Positions 51,382 through 59,085 of a stretch of DNA of 64,000 nucleotides are shown here, in pieces (position 1 is the first letter of the stretch; the number at the start of each line of letters is the position of its first letter). The notes under the pieces were generated by a model. The model saw only the letters and a list, made by a program, of their open reading frames with translations. It did not search any database and was not told where the DNA came from. Source of the stretch: Spirochaetota bacterium (GTDB lineage: Bacteria; Spirochaetota; UBA4802; JAFGJZ01); contig JAKPJF010000002.1 in the NCBI GenBank assembly GCA_029554345.1, positions 1 through 64,000 of the forward strand, in the 5' to 3' direction. The position numbers and the translations under genes are program-made.

Positions 51382-51828
51382 ATGACTGAACTTGAAATCA
51401 AAGGATTCATAAAAGTTTTAACCGATTACTTCTTAAGCGTTACAGGATCTCCGGCCAACATGGGAGTTCCTTTTATAAAAGAAAACAGCACTGAAGTTTT
51501 CGATTACGTCGCTGTCATAGGAATTTCCGGCTCGCGAAAAGGCGGAGTATATTTTACTGCAAACAGACCGCTGCTCGAAGAAATCGCCCGTCATATTTTA
51601 GGCGAAACCGGTCTTGATGATGCAACGCTTTATGATCTAATCGGAGAAATGACAAACACAATATCCGGAAACATGAGAGAACTTTTCGGAAGCACCTTTC
51701 TGATATCCGTTCCCATAATTCTCAAAGGCAATATTGACGAAGTTGTGCTCAGGCTCAAGCCGCCTGTATACGTTATTCCAATAGAATGGAACGGACACAA
51801 ATCGCATTTGGCAATAGGACTGGAATAA
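51382..51828 (+). CDS. cheX: CheX-type CheY phosphatase
   Basis: 148 residues of the CheC/CheX/FliY fold. The LYDLIGEMTNTISGNMRELFGS helix has the E-x2-N motif of the phosphatase active site; GGVYFTANRPLLEEIARHIL is the usual swapped strand-helix part. CheX dephosphorylates CheY-P and is common in spirochaetes. It follows cheY by 11 nt and precedes the amt-kinase start by one base, so it is part of the same unit. Confidence 0.9.
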   Translation: MTELEIKGFIKVLTDYFLSVTGSPANMGVPFIKENSTEVFDYVAVIGISGSRKGGVYFTANRPLLEEIARHILGETGLDDATLYDLIGEMTNTISGNMRELFGSTFLISVPIILKGNIDEVVLRLKPPVYVIPIEWNGHKSHLAIGLE

Positions 51829-51829
51829 A

Positions 51830-54559
51830 ATGGAAAAGAGCACCATTGACATACTGTGGATCATCATCGCTTCGACCCTTGTTTTCATTATGCAGGCGGG
51901 CTTTGCGATGGTTGAATCGGGACTAACCCGTTCAAAGAACAGCATCAATGTAGCTATCAAAAACCTTACCGACCTCGGAATATCGACTCTGTGTTTCTGG
52001 GCATGCGGATTCGCAATGATGTTCGGCGCATCAGCTTACGGTTTTATCGGCAGTGACAATTTTCTGTTTCATCCAGTAAGCATATGGGGCGCAGTCTTCT
52101 TTCTATTTCAGGTAATGTTCTGCAGTACATCCGCAACAATTGTTTCCGGAGCTGTCGCCGAAAGAATGAAATATTCATCATACATAATTTCAACCGCTCT
52201 GCTTTCGGTTATCATATATCCCATATTCGGTCACTGGGCATGGGGCGGTTTTATGGAGGGCGTACCAAGCGGCTTTCTCGGAAAACTCGGCTTCATTGAC
52301 TTCGCGGGCTCAACAGTCGTTCATTCCGTCGGAGGCTGGGTCTCTCTCGCAGTACTTTTGATCATAGGTCCGAGAAGCGGAAAATTTGCAGAAGACGGAA
52401 CATCCCGCCAGATAAACGGGAGCAATATTCCCATAACAGTACTTGGTGTAATGATACTCTGGTTCGGCTGGTTCGGATTCAACGGCGGAAGCACTCTCGC
52501 CATGAATGAAACAGTTCCTTCAATAATTCTCAACACTACTCTTGCCGCATCAGCAGGAATGATCGGATCGCTTATGGTCGGTTGGCCGATACTTAAAAAA
52601 CCCGACATACTTCTTGTTCTAAACGGTTCGCTTGCCGGTCTTGTTGCAATAACTGCATCATGTTTCGCAGTAACTGAAATTGAATCGGTCATAATCGGAT
52701 TTGTCGGAGGCGCCGTAATGCTCGCCGCGACAGTCATCCTTGAAAAACTTAAGATTGATGACGCGGTCGGAGCAATTCCAGTGCATCTTGTTGCGGGCAT
52801 ATGGGGAACAATTGCCGTTGCTGTTTTCGGCGATCCCGCGATATTAAATACCGGTCTAGGATTCATAGGTCAGCTCAAGATTCAGTTAATAGGAATTGCT
52901 TCATGCGGAATTTGGTCTTTCGGCGTTGCTTTTTCGGTGCTGTTTATAGTTAATAAAATATCACCTCTAAGAGTTTCAAAAGAAGACGAACATACGGGAT
53001 TAAACAAAACCGAGCACGGTGTTACAACTGAAATATTTGAATTATTTTCCGTACTCGAAGCACAGTCAAGAACAGGCGATCTTTCTCTTCGCGCACCGGA
53101 AGAACCCTTCACTGAAATCGGCCAGATTGCAAAAATGTATAATTCTGTAATGAGAAAACTCGAATCCGGTACTGTCGAAAAGGGAGAATATCTTAATATT
53201 CTTGATAATGTTTCCGATGGACTGATACTAATCGATAGAAGCGGAACAATTTCTCAGTATCATTCCGCTTCGATGAAGAATCTTTTTTCAACGGAATTAA
53301 TTTCCGGAAAAAACTTTAAGGACTTGTTAAGCTCGCGCATTCCCGAAAACGTATTAGCTATACTTGATGAATTTCTTGAAATCGCGTTCGACAAAAAGAA
53401 AAGCTTCCGTATTGTCGAGAAGATGAATCCGATTCCCGAAATAGAACTGTCTTTTGATAATTTGAACGGCGGTTTTAATGTTAAGTATTTTCAATTTATA
53501 TTCAAGCGTATTGTTAAAAATTCCGAAGTATCAAGACTAATGATTGTAATACGCGATATAACAAGACAAAGAGAGCTTTCGCAGGAGGTTGAAGAAAACA
53601 GAAAGAGAACATCAGTTGAAATGGAACTCTTCTATAGAATTCTTCATGTGGAACCGGCATCAATGCGCGACTTTCTGACATCGGCTGAAACTGATTTATC
53701 TGAAATCAATTCCGTGATGTCGGAATCACAAACAGAATATTATGAAAGACTAAATGAAATATTCAGACGCATTCATGCCGTAAAGGGTGACGCCGACATG
53801 CTCGGCCTGGACTTTATTGCAGAAAAAGCGCAGATTATGGAAACGAATGTCGCTGAAGCATTAAGAAGCGAATCACCTTCAAATGAAATATTTCTATCGC
53901 TCGCTCTTAAGCTCGGGGAGATAAGGGAGTTGCTCTTTAAAATAGATTCTCTTATGAAAAAATGGAAGACCATGCATGCTGAAATTTCTGATGACAATAG
54001 ATCATTTCTTCCAAGAGCACTTTCAGATCTTGCCGCACGGCTTTGCGAACGACATAAAAAAAGCGTCAAAGTAGAATTTGATTCCGGGAATACTGAGGAA
54101 ATTCCATCCGCCGTATTCAAACACGTGAAGGATATTCTTGTTCAGCTTGTCAGAAATTCTGTTTATCATGGAATAGAAAATCCCGAAGAAAGAAAGAAAC
54201 TCAACAAAGACTCAAGCGGAAAAATAGCGATTAAAACGCATAAGGAAAACGGAAAACTTATTATAAAATATAAAGACGACGGCTCGGGTCTAGACAGCGA
54301 TAAAATAAAACAAACGGCATTGGCTAAAAAGCTAATTACCGAAGATGATTCTTCCGCTTTAACGGAAAAAGACATATTCGCTCTGGTTTTCAGACCTGAT
54401 TTCTCAACATCAGATTCTGTAAACAAAACCGCCGGGCGCGGAGTCGGAATGAATCTTGTAAAAACTCTCATAACCGGGCTAAAAGGCAAAATCGCACTTA
54501 GATCAAAAAGAGGCGAATCGCTTGAATTCGAAATTCATATTCCAATCGAGGCAAAATGA
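51830..54559 (+). CDS. Ammonium channel fused to PAS, Hpt and CheA-type kinase domains
   Basis: 909 residues. Residues 1-380 are a full AmtB/Rh channel with both pore histidines (H165 in DFAGSTVVHS and H319 in GAIPVHLVAGIWG). A HAMP-like linker follows (about 398-446), then a PAS domain (about 452-580). Next is an Hpt domain with H649 in IFRRIHAVKGDADMLG, like CheA P1. Last is a CheA P4-like ATPase (about 765-909) with LVRNSVYHGIENPEERKK, DDGSG and GRGVGMNLVKTL. No CheW-like P5 domain. It should sense ammonium by passage or binding at the membrane and signal to CheY. Known Amt-kinase fusions use classical HisKA; the CheA-type form here is unusual. AmtB function alone may persist. Confidence 0.9.
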   Translation: MEKSTIDILWIIIASTLVFIMQAGFAMVESGLTRSKNSINVAIKNLTDLGISTLCFWACGFAMMFGASAYGFIGSDNFLFHPVSIWGAVFFLFQVMFCSTSATIVSGAVAERMKYSSYIISTALLSVIIYPIFGHWAWGGFMEGVPSGFLGKLGFIDFAGSTVVHSVGGWVSLAVLLIIGPRSGKFAEDGTSRQINGSNIPITVLGVMILWFGWFGFNGGSTLAMNETVPSIILNTTLAASAGMIGSLMVGWPILKKPDILLVLNGSLAGLVAITASCFAVTEIESVIIGFVGGAVMLAATVILEKLKIDDAVGAIPVHLVAGIWGTIAVAVFGDPAILNTGLGFIGQLKIQLIGIASCGIWSFGVAFSVLFIVNKISPLRVSKEDEHTGLNKTEHGVTTEIFELFSVLEAQSRTGDLSLRAPEEPFTEIGQIAKMYNSVMRKLESGTVEKGEYLNILDNVSDGLILIDRSGTISQYHSASMKNLFSTELISGKNFKDLLSSRIPENVLAILDEFLEIAFDKKKSFRIVEKMNPIPEIELSFDNLNGGFNVKYFQFIFKRIVKNSEVSRLMIVIRDITRQRELSQEVEENRKRTSVEMELFYRILHVEPASMRDFLTSAETDLSEINSVMSESQTEYYERLNEIFRRIHAVKGDADMLGLDFIAEKAQIMETNVAEALRSESPSNEIFLSLALKLGEIRELLFKIDSLMKKWKTMHAEISDDNRSFLPRALSDLAARLCERHKKSVKVEFDSGNTEEIPSAVFKHVKDILVQLVRNSVYHGIENPEERKKLNKDSSGKIAIKTHKENGKLIIKYKDDGSGLDSDKIKQTALAKKLITEDDSSALTEKDIFALVFRPDFSTSDSVNKTAGRGVGMNLVKTLITGLKGKIALRSKRGESLEFEIHIPIEAK

Positions 54560-55653
54560 AAGGAGTAAATCTAAACTGCGAAACTAATTGTCGCTTTTTC
54601 AAGTTTTACAAAAATTCGAGAGAAGCTATGTTCATCACGAATATCGACGGAACTTATTTCGATGTAAATAAAAGCATGGAAAAACTTCTCGGCTATTCAC
54701 GTGATGAATTCCTTTCAATGAAAGCCGCCGATACTTACTTTGACCAGTCCGAACGCTCGGCTTACAGAAGCATGATTGAAAAAGACGGAGTGGTTCACAA
54801 TTATCCTATAACACTCAAGCGCAAAGATACCTCGCCTCTTCCCTGCCTAATAGATGCAGTAACATGGGAAGAAGACGGAGTTCTCAAAGGATATCACGGC
54901 ATAATAAAAACCCGTGATGACGTAATGGATTCATTTCAGAATCTTTTTCTGAAATTAAAAAATGAAGAAGAAAAGCTGAAAAATGAAAGACGTAATCTCG
55001 CAAACGACGCCAAACTTCTGATGCAGTATGTTTCGGATGATCTGATACGCCACATTCAGGACACGGGAGAGAATCCGCTTTCAAGCACAAAGAAAAAAGG
55101 AACGATGATGTTCTTTGATATCAGAAATTCTACCGCAATAGCCGGGAAACTTCAGCCTGATGTTTTCGCGTCATTGCTTTCGGATATTTTTACTGACACG
55201 ATGGATCTCATATACGGCAACAGCGGCTCAGTTAATAAACTCGTCGGTGACGGATTTCTGGCGACTTTCGGATGCCCGGTTTCATGCGGAAATGATGCTG
55301 AAAATGCAGTCAGAAGCGCACTTCAGATAATGGAATATTTGAAAACATTCAACGATGTCAGACCTGATTATCTTGCAGAACCTATAAAAGCCGGAATAGG
55401 AATCGCGACCGGAACGGTTTTTTCGGGCGTTATAGGTTCGGTAAGACGGCAGGAATATACCGTTCTAGGAGATGCTGTAAACATTGCAAGCAGGCTTGAG
55501 TCATTTACAAAGAACGTCAATTTCAATATAATAATTGATGAAAACACATACCGTGAAACTTCTGAAATATGCAAGTGGGGAAAAATAGCAAACGTGATGC
55601 TGCGCGGCAAACCGGACGCGTTTACTCTGTACGGTTACAACAGCTTAGGGTAA
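54556..55653 (+). CDS. PAS-class III adenylate/guanylate cyclase
   Basis: 365 residues. An N-terminal PAS (about 18-120), a coiled-coil linker (LKNEEEKLKNERRNLANDAKLL) and a class III cyclase domain (about 180-360) with metal Asps D188 (FFDIRNST) and D232 (LVGDGFLATFG), then RRQEYTVLGDAVNIASRLE with the transition-state Asn and Arg. It likely makes cAMP, although ATP versus GTP choice is not certain. The ATG overlaps the stop of the Amt-kinase (ATGA), so it is translationally coupled to the ammonium sensor. Confidence 0.88.
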   Translation: MKGVNLNCETNCRFFKFYKNSREAMFITNIDGTYFDVNKSMEKLLGYSRDEFLSMKAADTYFDQSERSAYRSMIEKDGVVHNYPITLKRKDTSPLPCLIDAVTWEEDGVLKGYHGIIKTRDDVMDSFQNLFLKLKNEEEKLKNERRNLANDAKLLMQYVSDDLIRHIQDTGENPLSSTKKKGTMMFFDIRNSTAIAGKLQPDVFASLLSDIFTDTMDLIYGNSGSVNKLVGDGFLATFGCPVSCGNDAENAVRSALQIMEYLKTFNDVRPDYLAEPIKAGIGIATGTVFSGVIGSVRRQEYTVLGDAVNIASRLESFTKNVNFNIIIDENTYRETSEICKWGKIANVMLRGKPDAFTLYGYNSLG

Positions 55654-55752
55654 AACATCCTGATTAGTCAGTCTTTTCTTTGGCATAGGATTTTCATCAG
55701 GATATTCCATCGAAAGTAATGAAGCCGCACTGATGTTATCTCCAATGATAAT

Positions 55753-56592
55753 TTAATAACTGATTTTACTTTTTAAAAATGTTCCATTATCCAAATCTTC
55801 AAAAGCCTTAGCAAGCTCTTCTCTCGTATTCATTACAATGGGACCGCCCCATGCAACAGGTTCATTCAGACGTTTTGAACTTATCCACAAAATCTGACAA
55901 GGACTCCCAGCTGATTTAATAATAACATTATCGCCTTCAGATAATTTAACAGCAGTCTTTTCGCTGATGTAATCTTTCCCGACAACAGCATCACCGGTCA
56001 GAGTAAAAACAGTCACAGACATTTCGGCTTCTGTATTAATTGAAATTGAACCTTCTGCTTCGAGATGGATATCATAATAGTCAAGCGGCAGATACTTGCT
56101 CATAAAACCTTTATGTTCTTTATACGAACCCGCGAGCAATCTAAGCATACCATTCGGTATTGGAATTTCCTGAATATCAGAATTTTTAACTCGATGATAT
56201 TCCGGAGGCGACATTTTATTCCTTGCCGGCATGTTAAGCCAAAGCTGAACGCCGAGAAGTCTTTCTGAAGCCGGCAGATTTTCTTCATGCAAAATTCCCG
56301 AACCTGCGGTCATCCACTGCACTTCACCGTCACCGATTGTATCTTCATTTCCGAGACTGTCCTTGTGAGACATTTTACCCTTGTAAACATAGCTGATAGT
56401 TTCAATTCCGCGATGAGGATGCATTGGGAAACCGGCGATATAATCATTCGGATTAGTGCTGTCGAAGGAATCAAGAAGCAGAATCGGATCATATTCATCA
56501 ACTGTTGTATTTCCAAGAACTCTCACCAGATTAACTCCGGCTCCATCTACGGTTCTGAAACCTGTAATAGTATTCGATATTTTACGTTCCAT
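55753..56592 (-). CDS. Pirin-family protein
   Basis: 279 residues, bicupin. The metal ligands H58 and H60 (PMHPHRGIETISY), H102 and E104 (GILHEEN) are all present, as is VQWMTAGSG. Bacterial pirins can act as quercetinases or regulators; the role here is open. A perfect extended -10, TGATATAAT (TATAAT at 56602-56607 on the minus strand), would start transcription within a few bases of the GTG at 56595/ATG at 56592, so the mRNA may be leaderless. No good ribosome site is seen. Confidence 0.87.
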   Translation of the reverse strand: MERKISNTITGFRTVDGAGVNLVRVLGNTTVDEYDPILLLDSFDSTNPNDYIAGFPMHPHRGIETISYVYKGKMSHKDSLGNEDTIGDGEVQWMTAGSGILHEENLPASERLLGVQLWLNMPARNKMSPPEYHRVKNSDIQEIPIPNGMLRLLAGSYKEHKGFMSKYLPLDYYDIHLEAEGSISINTEAEMSVTVFTLTGDAVVGKDYISEKTAVKLSEGDNVIIKSAGSPCQILWISSKRLNEPVAWGGPIVMNTREELAKAFEDLDNGTFLKSKISY

Positions 56593-56828
56593 CACACCGC
56601 CATTATATCAGATCTATTGGATCGAATAATACTATAACTCCAATTCCTTATAATTTCAATATTTCTTTTTTATTTCAGAATCAGAACTTCTTCGATAGAA
56701 TAATATTTTTTAAAGTAAACAGCAAAGAGTCCTATTGTAAAATATGTTGAAAGTATTATTTCTATTAAATGTAACACCGTAGATACAAGGTTATCAGAAA
56801 ACCAATCTTTAAGTTATATGGCTTCATG

Positions 56829-56878
56829 CAATAGTTCCTTAGTAGATTAACTATAATTCATCTACTAAGGAACTATTG
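56829..56878 (-). terminator. 19-bp perfect hairpin overlapping the end of the lipoprotein gene
   Basis: CAATAGTTCCTTAGTAGAT (56829-56847) and its complement (56860-56878) enclose a 12-base loop. The right arm includes the last codons and TAG stop of the minus-strand lipoprotein gene. It is the longest perfect stem in the window. The minus-strand sequence after it (CATGAAGCCATA) is not T-rich, so protein binding or mRNA stability are alternatives to termination. The remaining intergenic sequence, 56608-56828, shows nothing else. Confidence 0.65.
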
Positions 56879-57672
56879 AAACTTTTGCCTTGTTTTTCAT
56901 CATGTCGGTTGCAGGGTATTGAGTCGTAGATGCTGTTGGATCGACAGTATTTAAATATTTTGCATCTGTCTGAAGAACGCCTGCCGGTCTGCTGACACCG
57001 TCTATGGTAACTGCAGAATACGGAGTCCAGCCTGCAAAATCAAACTCAACTTCACCGCTTGCAGGAAAATTATCAAGATCAATAACTGCTTTATAAAGAA
57101 TAGACGGCTGATCACTAAAATATTGATTAGCATCGAAGGAATGTTCTATCTCAAAATAAACCGTGAATTCTCGCAAATCACCGGATATACTTTTGGTAAC
57201 GGTAAATCCGCCCCTCCCCCGTGAAACATTTGCACCAATCGGAACAGCTATCTGCTTACCAACTTCATTTCCTGAATTCGCAGCCGGGAGATTGGGAGTC
57301 GCGGAAGTTACTGCGTCAATGCCCGCTGAAGGCAGAGATGCTTCCATTACAGTCTTTTTGTTTAAACGCCAATAAGCAAGAGATGAACCGATTTGTCCGA
57401 ATGGATTTCTAGACCTTCCCGTAATCAGTATTGGAAGGATTGTATTATCAGTATTGCTTTCAAGCCAGATACAGTATATCTGAGAACCCGCCCACACAAC
57501 ACCTTCATTATAAGTTATTTTGATTACTGTGTCTTCCAATGGATTAGGATCTTTCGGTTCCGGATCATCACTCGAACCGCCGCCAGAACCGCCGCAAGCC
57601 GGAAGCCGGAAGCAGAAGTCCCAAGACTAATGCGGTCATGAGACTACCGAATTTTGCTCTTTTGTTTTTCAT
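56865..57672 (-). pseudogene. Lipoprotein gene broken by a 7-bp tandem duplication (possibly phase variable)
   Basis: The ATG at 57672 opens a lipoprotein signal peptide, MKNKRAKFGSLMTALVLGLL, but the frame ends at a TGA after 34 codons. The rest of the protein continues in another frame (CGGSGGGSSDDPEPKDPNPL, then about 224 residues to 56865). Removing one 7-bp copy at 57596-57613 gives an intact frame LLLPAC-GGSGGG, with a perfect lipobox. The mature part is Ser/Gly/Thr-rich with no recognised domain and contains many strands. The weak promoter upstream is TTGACA (57717-57722) with GATAAT 19 bp later. It may switch on and off by slippage, be a recent mutation, or reflect an assembly error. 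Confidence 0.75.
57596..57613. repeat. 7-bp tandem repeat in the lipoprotein signal-peptide region
   Basis: AAGCCGG occurs twice in tandem, followed by AAGC (about 2.6 copies). Seven is not a multiple of three, so each gain or loss of a unit shifts the lipoprotein frame. Confidence 0.9.
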
Positions 57673-58006
57673 ATTTAATAATACCCTGGGAATTATCTTT
57701 TATTATCAATTTTGAATGTCAAGGATATTTAGTTCTATTAGTAATTCATATTAGCGGTTTAGCAAAAATTACAAATTAAATCCATATCTAAACATATATA
57801 ATCGCAACCAAATTGCCGCATTACTGAAAACACTTTATTGCCGGACAATGTTTCGAAAATACATCGCATATTAAAATCCAGCCGATTACATGGTTTCAGA
57901 AGGATATAATCCCAGATGTTCACCTTTTACCGTATTCCAATATAATAAAAACATTGATATTGTAATTAACGAATAGACTATATCGGTGATACAATCACGT
58001 AAGGAT
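57673..58006. other. Intergenic region, AT-rich
   Basis: 334 bp between the broken lipoprotein gene and a barrel protein gene on the same strand. Apart from the weak promoter at 57692-57722 no ORF, hairpin or RNA is recognised. Confidence 0.6.
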
Positions 58007-58669
58007 TCAAAAACTAACATATGACAGACCCAAATTGAATTCGTGACCGACTGCATCGGTGCAGGAATTCTCTCTCATTTTCGAATAACTGCCGTAGTAA
58101 CTTAAAAATATCCCGAATCCAGAATATTCACCAATACGGAAATCATAACCCAACTTTATTCCAAGACCTGCACCGTACTTTGATGCACAATTAATACGAT
58201 CGCTGCCGTAAGTTGCATCATTAAAATACAACGCTTCAGACACATAAACATTTGTGTCCAGCAGATATGACAAAACTCCTATTCCGATTGATGAAGAATC
58301 ATAAATAAGACGCAGTTGTCCTTCGTCATAGGATTTACCGTTTAATCTTGTATTATAAACCGGACATATCGAAAACCTTAAATCGGCAAATGGAACTAGT
58401 GAACCTGAGAATGCATATCCGCAGGAAACAGCAAGCAAATATGATTTTCCTGAAATTATATATTTACCTTCATCAGACGAAACTGAACCTGACATAAAAC
58501 CGTAACCGGCAGAAATCCGCAGATTGAATCCTTCAGGTTCGATTATCGGGCTGATGTCAGCAGTATTATCATAATTTAAAGTATCATTTTCTCCGGCAAA
58601 GAAAACACCCGGCAATAACAGCATCAATGTGAAGAAGATAATTTTCCCCCATAAAGGAAATAGACCCAT
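58007..58669 (-). CDS. Exported outer-membrane beta-barrel protein
   Basis: 220 residues. Signal peptide IIFFTLMLLLPGVFFAGEND. The mature protein alternates in strand pattern (LRISAGYGFMSGSVSS, YLLAVSCGYAFSG, VPFADLRFSICPVYN, GLGIKLGYDFRIGEYSGFGIFLSYYGSYS) and ends with FNLGLSYVSF, whose terminal Phe is the classical BAM recognition signal. No specific family. AAAGGAGC precedes the ATG by 5 nt. Function unknown. Confidence 0.75.
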   Translation of the reverse strand: MGLFPLWGKIIFFTLMLLLPGVFFAGENDTLNYDNTADISPIIEPEGFNLRISAGYGFMSGSVSSDEGKYIISGKSYLLAVSCGYAFSGSLVPFADLRFSICPVYNTRLNGKSYDEGQLRLIYDSSSIGIGVLSYLLDTNVYVSEALYFNDATYGSDRINCASKYGAGLGIKLGYDFRIGEYSGFGIFLSYYGSYSKMRENSCTDAVGHEFNLGLSYVSF

Positions 58670-59022
58670 CTGCCGCTCCTTTACAAAAGAAAAACTAATT
58701 TATATAAGAAATAATAAATCATCTTAAACTGAATCCGTTTATCCTGACATCTTTAATTGAATTTGTGCACAATTTATTAATATTTTCATCTCCACGCAAG
58801 TCAATATAAAATCAATCCAGCATATTGGACAACTCAAATCATATTACAATAAACATTAGACATACTATTATTTCAAAAAGTAATAATACTCAAATCCATT
58901 ATGGCAGAGGAAACATTTTTTCTAATTCTTTAACATATTTAATTAGTTTATTTTTTGACACTTTGATACTAAAAATATTAAAAAAACATCTTTCCAGAAT
59001 GGCCTATGTAGCGGGAAAAGAC
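58670..59022. other. Intergenic region, AT-rich
   Basis: 353 bp with no feature that can be supported. A plus-strand frame of 83 codons at 58825-59076 has no ribosome site and runs through the terminator at 59023-59066. Confidence 0.6.
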
Positions 59023-59066
59023 ATTATCCTGATAACGATATCGAAAGTGAGCGTTATCAGGATAAT
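59023..59066 (-). terminator. 15-bp perfect hairpin ending the beta-helix lipoprotein gene
   Basis: ATTATCCTGATAACG (59023-59037) and CGTTATCAGGATAAT (59052-59066) pair perfectly. On the minus strand the stem is followed by GTCTTTTCCC, consistent with termination of the gene that stops at 59086. Confidence 0.85.
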
Positions 59067-59085
59067 TCATAATTAAGAAGAAATA

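Noticed and set aside
58825-59076. 83-codon plus-strand frame
   Set aside because: No ribosome site, composition like the AT-rich intergenic DNA, and it reads through the 15-bp terminator.
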